Positions 52,670-64,000 of a stretch of 64,000 nucleotides of DNA are shown here, piece after piece. The stretch lies in NCBI GenBank assembly GCA_934045075.1, contig OW203734.1, positions 16,349,680-16,413,679 of the forward strand, read 5' to 3'. How positions within the stretch are numbered: position 1 is the stretch's first letter; each line of letters opens with the position of its first letter. The translations under genes and the position numbers were made by a program. The stretch comes from Yponomeuta sedellus (taxonomy: Eukaryota > Arthropoda > Insecta > Lepidoptera > Yponomeutidae). The notes under the pieces were generated by a model. The model ran no database searches, was not told the origin of the DNA, and saw only the letters and a program-made list of their open reading frames with translations.

Positions 52670-53209
52670 TTCTTTCATAAATGTCAAAAAACAATGACAT
52701 GTTCTCTCTCCCTCTACGTAGTCTGTGACTCATCGCAGATTATGCTGAAAAATTGCGTGCGACCGACCGACCTGTATAATTTGTGCGACCGAGAGTACCA
52801 TGTAATTTTATCAAAGGTGTTTGTGACAAAATACTGAAATCTGAAATAATAAGTAACATAATTATCAAAAGATCAGTGTTCAAAAAGCGTCTCCACAAAT
52901 CTATGATCTGATACTGGGAAGCAATAAGTAAAGGTAAGCATACTTTTGCGGTCTATTACAATTTTATCAGTACTGAGATAAGTGGGAAAGATACTTTCAC
53001 TTTGCTTATAATTTGCTTTCTTTCCAACTTATTTCTTGGAATTGGGCACTGCTTTAATCGCAATAGTTACCATGTAACATGCCCTATTGAACTCTTCGTT
53101 TACAATTTATTAGACTTGTTATTATCAAATAACCACTTGTAAAGAAAGTGTAGTTTGATAACTATAAAAGACGATTGTAATCTGGCTTTATTATCATATT
53201 TTCGTTTAT

Positions 53210-54582
53210 AATGAGCTAGTTACACTATTTTTATTTTTAATGTACTAACCCGTGCTAAGGAACAAATTTAAAAACCTATTTAGAGGCTAAAAATTTCACC
53301 CATGCCGGGATTCGAACCCGCAACCTCTGGCTATCCGTACCAGCGCTCTACCAATTGAGCCAATGGGCGACTCACGGCATCAGTGAAATTTCGAACCTCT
53401 TTACAATATTCTCTGTATTACGTACAGGCAGCGACATCTGACTTAAGCAAATTGCATTACTTACAGCCCCGACTACCTACTTTGCAGTTAGGTTTAACAT
53501 CGGAATGATATCACTGTACCCACATGATTACACTATTTTTATTTTTAATGCACTAACCCGTGCTAAGGAACAAATTTAAAAACCTATTTAGAGGCTAAAA
53601 ATTTCACCCATGCCGGGATTCGAACCCGCAACCTCTGGCTATCCGTACCAGCGCTCTACCAATTGAGCCAATGGGCGACTCACGGCATCAGTGAAATTTC
53701 GAACCTCTTTACAATATTCTCTGTATTATGTACAGGCAGCGACATCTGACTTAAGCAAATTGCATTACTTACAGCCCCGACTACCTACTTTGCAGTTAGG
53801 TTTAACATCGGAACGATATCACTGTACCCACATGATTACACTATTTTTATTTTTAATGCACTAACCCGTGCTAAGGAACAAATTTAAAAACCTATTTAGA
53901 GGCTAAAAATTTCACCCATGCCGGGATTCGAACCCGCAACCTCTGGCTATCCGTACCAGCGCTCTACCAATTGAGCCAATGGGCGACTCACGGCATCAGT
54001 GAAATTTCGAACCTCTTTACAATATTCTCTGTATTACGTACAGGCAGCGATATCTGACTTAAGCAAATTGCATTACTTACAGCCCCGACTACCTACTTTG
54101 CAGTTAGGTTTAACATCGGAACGATATCACTGTACCCACATGATTACACTATTTTTATTTTTAATGCACTAACCCGTGCTAAGGAACAAATTTAAAAACC
54201 TATTTAGAGGCTAAAAATTTCACCCATGCCGGGATTCGAACCCGCAACCTCTGGCTATCCGTACCAGCGCTCTACCAATTGAGCCAATGGGCGACTCACG
54301 GCATCAGTGAAATTTCGAACCTCTTTACAATATTCTCTGTATTACGTACAGGCAGCGACATCTGACTTAAGCAAATTGCATTACTTACAGCCCCGACTAC
54401 CTACTTTGCAGTTAGGTTTAACATCGGAACGATATCATTGTACCCACATGATTACACTATTTTTATTTTTAATGCACTAACCCGTGCTAAGGAACAAATT
54501 TAAAAACCTATTTAGAGGCTAAAAATTTCACCCATGGTGAAATTTTTAGCCTCTAAATAGGTTTTTAAAAATGAGCTAGTTA
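53210..54582 (-). mobile_element. tRNA-derived SINE tandem array (copy b): four exact 308-bp units plus a fold-back end
   Basis: 'aatgagctagtta' flanks the array at 53210-53222 and 54570-54582. Inside, the marker 'actaacccgtgctaagg' recurs with spacing of exactly 308 bp (units start at 53241, 53549, 53857, 54165, 54473) and units differ at only a few bases. Each unit, read on the minus strand, has a tRNA-like part with box A-like 'tggctcaattggtagagc' and box B 'ggttcgaatcc', and a tail with 'agcctctaaataggttttta'. The fifth unit is cut after 'caccc' and folds back into an inverted copy of the tail, making a perfect palindrome of about 65 bp at 54505-54569. The anticodon loop has C at position 33, so these are not functional tRNAs. 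Confidence 0.85.
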
Positions 54583-55986
54583 GCTAGACAAGTCGAAAGT
54601 TTCTAGGAAACATCGTCTTTGAGGTTACAAGATGTATGTAAAGATTAAGAATGCTAAACCATTTATAATTTCAAGACTAAATGCACACATCATGTCCAAT
54701 AGAAACAAACTATACAAAATAAAAATTAATGCTAACTAGTAGCTAGACCATTGCCATCCAAACTGTCACAGATAAACAAATTCTTCACATACAAGTCTGT
54801 GTTGAAACCCATATATTGAGGTACTACAGCTCATAGGTTTCAGAATATTTATTCATATTTATTAAAATTTAAATTTATTAAAACAATAACCATATGAAGT
54901 TGATGTTGCTGGTTGTCACTTTCTCAAGTTTTACTCAGTGATAAATTCTGATATAGGCACAATGTGATAATGTGGCTTTGCTAATGAAATCAATAAACAA
55001 TGTTGTATAATAATATTAACTATTACTGGATAAAATAAAATGGGCTGTTATTATGCAAATTTGTAGAGAGCGGTGGTAGCGTAGCAGTAGTATGCCGCAT
55101 TCTCAATCAAAATTTGATGTCGACTAAGTTAATAAGAAAATATGTCTTTAATAACATTCAATACAATTAAATAATAATAGATAAAATTATGTCAAAAAAA
55201 TTAAAATAAATTGATTTAATAAAGAAATTAAATTAAAAAGATAAAAATTAAATCTTTAATTTGGGAACCCAACTTTGGGTGATTGTCTCCTCTATGTTAT
55301 GTCATTCATTGTGATCTGTGGCGACCTAGTCATTTGTTTTCTAAATTATGTAAATATGTATCTAGTAGCAGTGGTATTGAATGAAGGAAAACATGGGAAG
55401 GAAACACCTAGTGCTTGCTGCCTAAAATGTCCCAACTAGGCTAAGTGCAGAAATCTCAGGTCTAACCACAGATCTATATTTTGTGGGTCTAAGTAACCAA
55501 AATCCAACATATATTTTTAACCAAACTATGTTGCCAAACAACCAAACGATGCTCATACTTAGTAAAACGGGTCGAATTGCGATTATTTATCAGGTAAAAC
55601 GTATGTACCTTAACGTCCGGAATTAAGGTAATTGTGTTTTGCCTAATAAATTATGGCAATTACACCTGTTTCATGTATAACTTTGCTTATCTTCGCAGAG
55701 GGTATGTCATACTCAGTTCTGATACGACTCATCAGAGAGACTACGAGCATAGCGCGTTCCTTAGAACACCGGGCGATATTGCACTGGTGGTCTAGTCCCT
55801 GGCCGCTTTAATAAGGTATCATAGAATATTTTCGGGGCTTAATCGCGTCAAGGGGGCAAGTCGCGAAAGCTTAAAATATGTTAATAAGGTATCATCCACA
55901 AGTTCCATATAACTCTCGCTACGTGCCAGGACCGTAAAGTTTCGTAGCGGGTGCTTCGAAAACTGCTTTGGACTTATCTTCCTAAT
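54583..55986. other. Gene-free AT-rich stretch
   Basis: No coding frame or family was recognised. 'agcggtggtagcgtagcagt' near 55070 resembles the box A end of a SINE. 'ttaataaggtatcat' occurs twice (about 55811 and 55879). Confidence 0.5.
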
Positions 55987-56043
55987 ACCTGACCTTGAAA
56001 ATAACAATGATTGTCAATTTTATTGTTATTTTCAAGGTCAGGT
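55987..56043. repeat. Perfect 22-bp hairpin with 13-nt loop
   Basis: 'acctgaccttgaaaataaca' plus 'at' (55987-56008) is exactly complementary to 56022-56043. It stands alone in non-coding DNA; the origin may be a very small MITE. Confidence 0.75.
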
Positions 56044-56169
56044 CTTACGAGGTATTATTGAATTACTACCATCGGTCTGCCTAATTAATCCCTTTAGTCT
56101 TTATTTTTACTGTGTCCTTAGGCAACATCAATGCCGTCTCCCCGAGTGACCCTCAGCGCAAGTGTTATA

Positions 56170-56622
56170 ACAATAGGCTATTTGACAAGTTTCTGAAAAC
56201 CATCTCAGATGTTCGTCAGTGTTAAATGAGCCTTCAGAAAGTGATAATTCTAAAATCTTTCCCGTATTTATTCATAGAAAAGCAAACAAAAATTCACTTT
56301 TAAAATACGCCGCCAAAACGCTCTCTTTGGCAATATGGCGTCGCACAGGAATTAGTGACGTCACAATTTGACAATTCAATTCACACCCCTAGCGATGACA
56401 GTACAGGTTGTTGAATTGTGACGTCACAATAGATTCGACCAATCCAGGCCGTTTTCAATAAAATTGATGCAGATACGAAATGATAAAGTTTTATCTTGAT
56501 TTTTTGGTTAAATCATTCGATTTTTTTCGGTTAAAATGGCATAGGCCGGTTTAAAAAAATATTCTTTTTACGAATATGTATAAATAATACTTTATTTTTC
56601 ACACTGTCAAATAGCCTATTGT
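56170..56622. mobile_element. MITE with 18-bp perfect terminal inverted repeats
   Basis: 'acaataggctatttgaca' (56170-56187) and its exact complement (56605-56622) enclose 417 bp of non-coding sequence that contains 'gtgacgtcacaat' twice in opposite settings. The target duplication is unclear. Confidence 0.72.
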
Positions 56623-59090
56623 ACTTCACGGCACGAGGCAGCCACCATAGATCGATGTGTTGCGGCTGGCACTCTCTCACGCGTAGCGATCAATTAGAAG
56701 GCTGAATTATTCACGCTCGATCGAATGCCGTGCCGCCTTGAACTTTCTTTTCGCGAAAACTCCACTGCTCTTTCTCCCGTTAAAAAGGACGGTGTCGGGT
56801 TGGATGAGTTGGAATATCGACTGTCTTTCGGGTTGTTCCAGATACAGGAATGATGCTGGTGTTAGGTTAAATAAGGTTCTTTTTAATGTTCCGTACATGC
56901 GACGAAAACGGATGCCTTACGCGAGTCTGAATGGTCTGGCTGTATACTGAGCCGATTTTTTTAAATAATTATTATGGAATATGGAATATAGGACCGCCTC
57001 ACTGGACCGACAATATCAGGCACATTGTTGGCAGCGGCTGGATTAAGATGGCCAACGATGGCAACGACTGAAAAAAATGGGGGGCGGGGGGGCTATGTCC
57101 ATCGGTGGACAAGTACGGAGTTATTGATTGATTTATAGGACTTAGGCAAAACGACCTAATTAAACTAAAAGTCCCACAGGAAGTTGGAAAAAGTGTAGGA
57201 AAAAAAAATGCGGGTGACATTTTCTAATCGTTTTTTTGTGTTTCGTAGTATTTGTTATTGTATTATACCAGAATTTATTGTGTATTGGTATGTTATTCTT
57301 TGTGTGTTATGTAACTCGAACTTAAAGTCTCACGCATTACCAAAAAGCAAAATCACGGATATTTTATTTTAGTTATAAAGATGAGAATACTTTATTGTAA
57401 AACTAGAAGAAAAAGAATAAATTACTATTAAAATATACATCATAAATACGCTGGGTTGATATGACAAATCACTTGATTTAAATCGCGATTATATATATAA
57501 TCACGTGTTTTTTTACATAAATCACTAGTTTTACTCAATATTTTTTTATTGTGACCAAATTAGCAATAAAGTCAAGAGTCTCCCCGACAAAATTTAATTA
57601 TTTCTCCATTTAAAACTTAGTATGAAAATTAAGTAATTGAGATCACATTTGTCAAACATAGCTCTGCCCCGCGGTGTTACCCGCGGCTTATTAGGGAAAA
57701 TAAAATGTGTATTAACAGTAATAGATATTTTCAAGCAGTAAAACCTAGCCTGTGTTAATCCAGGGGTGTCAGCTAACACCATACCAAATGTTATTAAATC
57801 GCTCCTGCCGTTTAGACGTGAAGAAGTAACAAATATACACACTCACAAACTTTCGCTTCTGTAATATTAGTGTGATATAGAGTGATATAGTGTGGGTGTG
57901 ATTAGTGTGATAAAATATTTTGATCTTAAAAATTCTTAGATTCCTGATTGATGTCTGTGAGTTAGTATTATAATTATGTTTTTATATTCATTTAAATGCA
58001 TGCTGTAAAGGGCCATATTAATCTATATTAAACGGACAGTGAATTGAAGGTACTTAATTGGATAAGGATTAATGCTGTATTGCTTAATCACTTCGTAAAT
58101 AAGCCATTTTTCCCGAAAAAAGTAAAGGATATATTTTTTTTATTTTAGGTTATCCTTAAGTGATAGACATATACCAGCGAGCACTTTTTTTTTGGCCTTT
58201 TTAAGGTGTACAATAATGTAGTATATTGTTTTCATTATCTCGTGGGGCTCAGCAAGCGTTTGCAATGTAAGCGCAAAAAAATGTGTTTATTTACGACATA
58301 ACATTAGAAACGTCTAAATTTATCAGTGGTTCTCTATAATATTATGCATGTATTATACATAAACCTTCCTCTTGAATCACACTATCTATTAAAAAAACCG
58401 CTTCAAAATCCGTTGCGTACTATTAACGATTTAAGCATACATAGGGACGGACAGACAGCGACAGCGACTTCGTTTTATACTATGTAGTGATTTTACAATT
58501 ATTAAAAATGTTACAATGAGCGAGGGAGAGGTGCGCTAAAAGTAAAAGCAACCTTAAGAATGTTTGTAGCAAGTTTCACTCACTGGCGAAGTCACCACTC
58601 AACTATCAACATAATAGACGCTGTGTTTCTATACATTCCTGGCTCTAAACGCGATTTGAAACAACATTTAATAACAATTCAACCCCCATCGCGAAAGAAC
58701 TGCCCAATAAATAAAGTAGGCAATTCGCTTATTGGCCGAAGCCAGGACGCATAACCGAATTATAGCTTCGCACGCGAGCGCGAGCTTTGCCTCTAAAGAG
58801 GGGTACACACTTGTATCAGTTTCCATGATCCGTCGTATCGAGAACTTTGAAAACCATGTCCATATCAGATTCATGTCCTTGTCTAGTTACCAAGGTAAAG
58901 GACGTCCTTTCTGGATTAAGTGGGTGTTAGTTGTTTCTTCGACTAATTGAACCAGCTTGAGATGGAGCGAGCATGAATATGAAGAGTACACTTTAGGTGA
59001 GGGATGAACTTTTTCAGTCATTGAAAAAACTAGGAATCTTATGAAAAGGTCGTATTATTTATCAACTATGTTTTAGAATTTTTCAAGGGT
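56623..59090. other. Gene-free stretch with repeat fragments
   Basis: No gene was recognised. 57018-57115 ('ggcagcggctggattaagat' to 'ctatgtccatcggtggac') looks like the decayed 3' end of an RTE-type LINE. 57655-57860 ('ctctgccccgcggtgttacc' to 'aactttcgcttctgtaatat') is a common dispersed insect repeat. 58560-58960 shows a less AT-rich patch without a recognisable domain. Confidence 0.45.
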
Positions 59091-59258
59091 AACGTAAAAA
59101 ATTATATACTTTTTAATGCACTAACCCGTGCTAAGGACAATTTTAAAAACCTATTTAGAGGCTAAAACTTCCACCCATGCCGGGATTCGAACCCGCGACC
59201 TCTGGCTATCCGTGCCAGAATTTTTAGCCTTTAAATAGGTTTTTAAAACGTAAAAAAT
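59091..59258 (-). mobile_element. Fold-back tRNA-derived SINE (copy c) with 12-bp target duplications
   Basis: 'aacgtaaaaaat' flanks it at 59091-59102 and 59247-59258. On the minus strand it starts with an inverted tail copy of about 30 bp ('ttaaaaacctatttaaaggc'), then the anticodon and T-arm part, then the direct tail ending 'gttagtgcattaaaa'. Same family as 28228, 53210 and 59328. Confidence 0.78.
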
Positions 59259-59327
59259 GTCCATAAATAACGATAACTTCGCGCATTACTTACATAGTTT
59301 CTAAGTATTGTAATCATGTTGTGTAAC

Positions 59328-59595
59328 ATGATATTACTTAAAAACCTATTTAGAGGCTAAAAATTCCACCCATGCCGGGATCGAACCTCTTTACAATATT
59401 CTCTGTATTACGTACAGAAATTTCACTGATGCCGGTGAGTCGCCCATTAGCTCAGTTGGAAAGAGCGCTGGCACGGATAGCCAGAGGTCGCGGGTTCGAA
59501 TCCCGTCATGGGTGGAATTTTTAGCCTCTAAATAGGTTTTTAAATTTTTCCTTAGCACGGGATAGTGCATTAAAATAATATAATGATATTACTTA
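59328..59595 (+). mobile_element. Fold-back tRNA-derived SINE (copy d) with 13-bp target duplications
   Basis: 'atgatattactta' flanks it at 59328-59340 and 59583-59595. The inverted arm (about 59341-59419) begins 'aaaacctatttagaggct'. The direct arm (about 59420-59582) keeps a good box A 'tagctcagttgg' and box B 'ggttcgaatcc'. Of the four copies here it has the best-preserved Pol III promoter. Confidence 0.8.
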
Positions 59596-60745
59596 CCAAA
59601 ATTCATATCTCGGTCAACTAAAGAATCTTATAAATTTTTATTTCCCCTAGTGTGTGAGGGACGGACAACAAAGTGATCCTATAATGGTGCTGTATTCCTT
59701 TTGAGGTACGGAACCCTAAAACTAACTAAATTTTTATTCGATACTAATTGGAACTGCATTTATTGGGTAATTTTATTTTGAATTAAATTTTTGATGATTC
59801 GAAATTAATCGCAATTACACCTTTTAGATTTACAAATATGTGGGAGCATCACCAATCATTAAATGTTTCTGAAGTGCGGTGTGGGCGCGTCTTTATCCAT
59901 TCCACCATTTTCACCGTTTATACTGAAAGCCAAATGCTGTGCTTTGTTTAGCCGTGGTGACGTCACCTGACCTATTTCGACTGTGCTGTCCGAATTTTTT
60001 TGATCGAGATTACCATTTAAGTTAATTGTTTAGGACGCCGTACATGACTGTAATATTTTTGTCAGTGGTGTGCCGGGATATTGAAAAACTAATTAAAAAA
60101 CTGCTTCAGCCTAGATTTTATTAAGCTCAGTGTATGTAACAAACGCATGTGTCGTAATTTCGGAAAGCTATGAAAACTTTGGATCGGTCCGGTCCGGCCC
60201 GATATTATTATTTTTTATTTCTTTATTTAGGTAGATACATTTGCAAAATATGCTTTGACGTTATGTGGTGGGTACAGTACAATTATAAAGCTTCAGGTGT
60301 ATATGTTCTAGATTAAACGGATCTAATCGCGATACTCATGCTACTATGTGTGAGTATCGCGAATCATTAAGAAATACTACCTATAATATGTTCTATTATA
60401 TAAAAAGCTCGTTTCAGTGTTCGTTATCGAACTCCTCCTAAACGGCTTCACCAATTTGTTATGATTCTTTTTGTGTATATTTGCTAGGTCCGAGAATAGG
60501 TCGTAGGCGTAGACAGAGAATAGAATAGACTGGGCCTGCGCGTATACCTTTGAGATGGAGATAGAAGTAGGTACTTCATAAGAGTTGCTAGCATAACCCA
60601 TAATTCCCAAAAGTATGTTTTGCGTATTTACAAGTTGTAAACAGAAAATCGGGAAATAAATCAATACCTCAATAGAAGCAAAAAAAATTATTAAAATTAT
60701 ACGTGAGACACTCAGAAAGTTTTGAGAAACTAAAAAAACCGGCCA
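59596..60745. other. Gene-free stretch
   Basis: No gene was recognised. 59651-59725 ('gacggacaacaaagtgatcc' to 'tacggaaccctaaaa') is a 3' fragment of the repeat seen whole at 60746-61256. The rest is AT-rich and unassigned. Confidence 0.5.
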
Positions 60746-61256
60746 AGTGCGAGTCAGACTCGCGCACCGAGGGTTCCGTACAAACCTGTATTATAGACCT
60801 GAGTATTTGGTATGAATTTCAATTTAATACCTCTACGCGTTTATGAGGAAATGGGTAGTAAGTTTAAAATTATTAAAAAAATATATATTATGTGATGTAA
60901 CTAAAAATTTATGGTTTTCGTAATTTTTCCTTTATCTATGCTATAAGACGTTGCTTCGTACCAAATTTCAAGATTCTGAGTTCACGGGAAGCACCCTGTA
61001 GGTTTTGATTCCCTTGCAAGTGTCGAAAATTTGCGGCATAAACGGCTGTATCTTTTGATTGCGTTGGCTTAGAAGTTTGATTTTTTCACAGCTTCAAGGG
61101 ACAGTAGACCTGAGTAATTGATATAAATTTCAGCTTCATACCTCCACGCGTTCCTGAGAAAAAGGGTCTTGACAGACGGACGGACGGACAGACGGACAAC
61201 AAAGTGATCCTATAAGGGTTCCGTTTTTTCCTTTTGGGGTACGGAACCCTAAAAAC
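60746..61256. repeat. Dispersed lepidopteran repeat bounded by 'agggttccgtac' / 'gtacggaaccct'
   Basis: It begins 'ggccaagtgcgagtcagact', carries 'agggttccgtac' near its start and the inverted 'gtacggaaccct' at its end, and contains 'gacggacggacagacggaca'. It is one of the commonest repeats in moth and butterfly DNA; the class is uncertain. Non-coding here. Confidence 0.65.
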
Positions 61257-61279
61257 TAACTTCTAAGAAAAAAATATTA

Positions 61280-61500
61280 TTAAATCTTTTCAAAAAACTC
61301 TCCATCAGCCGCTATACCAAGTTTCATGCGTCTGAAACAACTTTCAAAACATTTTTTCCAGTACTCCGCAGACACCTCTTCCACGGCCTTCCCAAACGCT
61401 GCTAGCGCGTCTTCCGGCGATGACAACTGTATCCCTTTGAGCTGATTTTTAATTTTAGGGAATTAAAAAGAAGTCACACGGAGCCAAATCAGGATTTTTC
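61280..61500 (-). pseudogene. mariner-family transposase, C-terminal fragment
   Basis: The minus strand reads FPKIKNQLKGIQLSSPEDAL, AAFGKAVEEVSAEYWKKCFE and RRMKLGIAADGEFFEKI, then TAA. This matches the end of mariner transposases after the catalytic region. A stop interrupts the frame just before 'FPKIKN', and the rest of the gene and the inverted ends are not visible. Dead remnant. Confidence 0.7.
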
Positions 61501-61720
61501 AGGCTGTCCATCGTAGGAATATCAGTAGCTCTTGTACTAGTACTTGCAACCGCAAGTGATGGAGAAAACGAGGATGTAGTCTCAGGAAGAGCCTGGAAAG
61601 AACACAAACGGCGTTTTAAAAAAAATCCTTTCAAAGTATACTATAGTTTAGAAACCTAGTTAACTATACATTAAGTAGAGATTGAAAAAATAATACACCC
61701 AGGACAAAGACGTAATTTTA

Positions 61721-61939
61721 CATTGAACGGTATATTCACGAATATATTTGTGAGGTAAATCATAACAATAATGTACGAATATATTGAATCACTAAAATAT
61801 ACCCATAACTAATATTATTTACACCCTTACAAATAATGCATTGAATGGTCTATTCGCAAATATATTTGTGAGGTAAACTATAACATAATAATGTACGAAT
61901 ATATTGCATCACTAAAATGTACTATAACTAATATTATTT
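61721..61939. repeat. 118-bp direct tandem duplication
   Basis: Two copies start 'cattgaacgg' (61721) and 'cattgaatgg' (61839), share 'aatatatttgtgaggtaaa' and 'ataatgtacgaatatattg', and end 'taactaatattattt'. They differ by scattered substitutions and 1-2 bp gaps. Non-coding, AT-rich. Confidence 0.8.
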
Positions 61940-61945
61940 TAGGGA

Positions 61946-64000
61946 GTCCTTACCGGCAAAAACAGTTTCGGAACGGAACCTTCTGTCAGAAAAGTAGAAC
62001 TCTTTGTTTTTCGAAAACTATGGGTCTCGACTCTCGAAATGACGGGAACAAACACGGGTATACTTTGTCGGTTGTCAGTCAGTCCAAACGACCCGTGGCT
62101 TTAACCCATATGGTCCGTAGAGCCTGATCAGCTGGGTACCTGTAAAATAATTTTGAACAATATAAAAATTATGTGCCCGGATAGCGGGGAAAGACTTGCC
62201 AATGGTACGTTTGGGACCTCGTCTAAACAAGGATCTAACTCGTGGTTGGTTCCTCTGCCTACACCCTCGGGGATATCGGGCGTGAGTTTTTTTCTTCACA
62301 TTTGGCCTTCCTTGTTTTTGCCAACAGTAAGGGATTTTTTGTATATTAAGTCTGGTAACACTAACATTATTATAAACCGTCTAAATTAAGATTGTCGCAG
62401 TTAGATTACCAATCTATTGTATGAGCGCCTACATAATTTAGACGGGTAACACAAAAATATTGAAATTTTCGATTTAGTTTTCACGGCACATATTTATCTA
62501 ATTTAGGGGTAATTGAGTGCAGTAGATGCATTTTAAACCTTGCCGTAGTCTTGAACATCATAAAAACAGAGATTAGAGGAGAATTAATAGCACTTACGAA
62601 ATGAAAGGTTATGTTGGCGTTTTTACGCTCACTGCTTCCACAGCCTAAAATGCTGCAATTTACCATTATATCACTTTCGTCCAATTGCACCGATCACGAA
62701 AAGTACAATTTTATGGAGAAAAACACCGATATCTGCCTAAAATTAAAGTAAAACTCGATCAAGCTCAGATTTGACATAGGTTTGTCTGCCACAGATTTGA
62801 ACTGTGGCAAACAAAAAAATCGCATACGCGCGTAAGGGACAGAAGATCTCTCTCGATGATGTTTCTAGAAGATGTTTCTCGCTTACACTTTTTAAGACTC
62901 GTATTAAGTCATCTCTTTCTTCTTTTTTTTTTCTATGGTTATGTCTCGTCTATCTATTCTCTGTCTACGGTCGTAGGTTTATTAATATGATAAATGTACT
63001 AGAATAACTGCTTCAAAACTAAAACAATCATTACGGTTTCGGTCAAACAATCGGAATTCATCTTTATAATAAATTGTAATGAATCCCGATTCAAAAGCCA
63101 CACAAAAGCAGGCGATATTGAGAAGAAAGTTCTAAAAATAAAGTGTAAAGTAAAAAAGCTTTTATTGCCACTCACAATAAAGTGGTTGAAAGACTTAGGC
63201 ATTGAATTTTAATAAAATTTGAAGACTTAAAGAAGAATAAATTAACATACACGTATTTACAAGATAGTCTTAGCGAGGTGACATCAACTTCTTTGTGCAG
63301 TTTTAAACAGTACTCATTTCTTTAATACTAAATCAAGAATTCGAAGATTTAAATAAGCCAATATAAGAGAAAAATACTATTAAATTATGTTTTCTCGATA
63401 GAAATTAATGACACATTCATATTACCGCCTTGCTGTGCAACTCATCGCTCTAACGCGGTGAATTGATTTAAATTAAATCATACTCGTAGCATCCATGCCC
63501 GCTGTTGATCGGTCTGTTTTAATGGGCATCTATTAGTTAGACTACTTGGCTAGAAACTATGGACTGTGAAGCGAGAAGTCAGCTTTACGTTTGCCAGCTT
63601 TACGTTTGCCAGCTGTTTCTTGGTATTTCCAGGGACTATTCTTGAAACCACAGAAAGCTACAGTGTCTACATCTCTCCAGTGTAGCACTTTCAGTCTCAT
63701 ATTGCACGTACTGCGTACCAATCATGACTTTCACGGCAATACCTTGACACTACACAAATACTAAGCAACATTATGGTTGGTTGGTACCCATAAAAATCTG
63801 TTATGGTTACCTTTACAATGTCAATAACACATTCATTAAAATATCGAAGATTGTTGTCGAACTTTCAAAACTACAGGAACTCTGTAGAATCATCCGTAAC
63901 ACTAGTGTGTGTGTAGAACTAGTGTTCTACGGCTTCGTGGTACAATAATCATACGGCATGTGTAATGTAATACCTTAATGTAATATCTCCTTGAGTGTAA
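61946..64000. other. Gene-free stretch to the right edge
   Basis: Short open frames here lack domains, plausible splice context or compositional support. A 17-bp unit 'agctttacgtttgcc' is repeated in tandem near 63580-63612. Nothing else was recognised. Confidence 0.5.

Noticed and set aside
53290..54300. Four tRNA genes in tandem on the minus strand
   Set aside because: Boxes A and B are present, but acceptor and T-stem pairs mismatch, the anticodon loop lacks the universal T33, and each copy is embedded in a 308-bp SINE unit with the SINE tail.
59443..59517. tRNA gene on the plus strand
   Set aside because: Good box A and B, but the same C33 in the loop, and it lies inside a SINE with target duplications.

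Overview
This is eukaryotic nuclear DNA from an insect, almost certainly a lepidopteran. The genes have short exons, GT-AG introns and insect-type orthologues. The gaps are full of repeats typical of moth and butterfly genomes, such as pieces with the 'ctgctggacatag' and 'gtacggaaccct' signatures, tRNA-derived SINEs, non-LTR retrotransposons and MITEs. The species cannot be named from sequence alone.

Layout. (1) 187-11640, minus strand: ubiquilin, a UBL-STI1-UBA proteasome shuttle, 11 exons visible; the last exon, holding the rest of the UBA, lies off the left edge. Its introns hold a 494-bp TTTC microsatellite, a tandemly duplicated dispersed repeat and two copies of one CR1-like LINE. (2) 12247-24025, plus strand, divergent from ubiquilin: a TTLL6/TTLL13-type tubulin polyglutamylase with about 16 exons, one of them partly duplicated in tandem. 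(3) 24.9-26.5 kb: two minisatellites. (4) 27571-33473, minus: Cdk7, 7 exons, complete, with several transposons in its fifth intron. (5) 34.4-37.1 kb: a decayed piggyBac-like element holding a head-to-head BEL/Pao remnant, then a mariner-type MITE. (6) 37251-44358: a full-length I-clade LINE with 13-bp target-site duplications, broken by a second LINE in the opposite orientation. (7) 44540-46141, plus: PIG-V, intronless in its coding part. (8) 48570-51544, minus: MBD2/3, 5 exons, with a 173-codon open frame continuing past its stop. (9) 51.6-64 kb: no gene recognised; MITEs, a five-copy SINE array, other SINEs, and a mariner transposase fragment.

The cellular genes are unrelated housekeeping functions (proteostasis, tubulin modification, CAK/TFIIH kinase, GPI-anchor synthesis, NuRD chromatin). 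They do not form one pathway; only ubiquilin and TTLL6 share an intergenic region that could be a common promoter.

Most interesting signals: (a) the in-frame 173-codon extension after the MBD2/3 TAG; (b) a SINE family in which all four insertions seen here, each with 12-14 bp target duplications, start with an inverted copy of their own tail cut at the same base, one of them expanded into an exact 308-bp tandem array; (c) a tandem TTLL6 exon pair separated by only 36 nt, both copies phase-compatible; (d) triplicated splice donors after ubiquilin exon 10. Exon boundaries are read from codon phase, GT-AG sites and family similarity, without transcript data.
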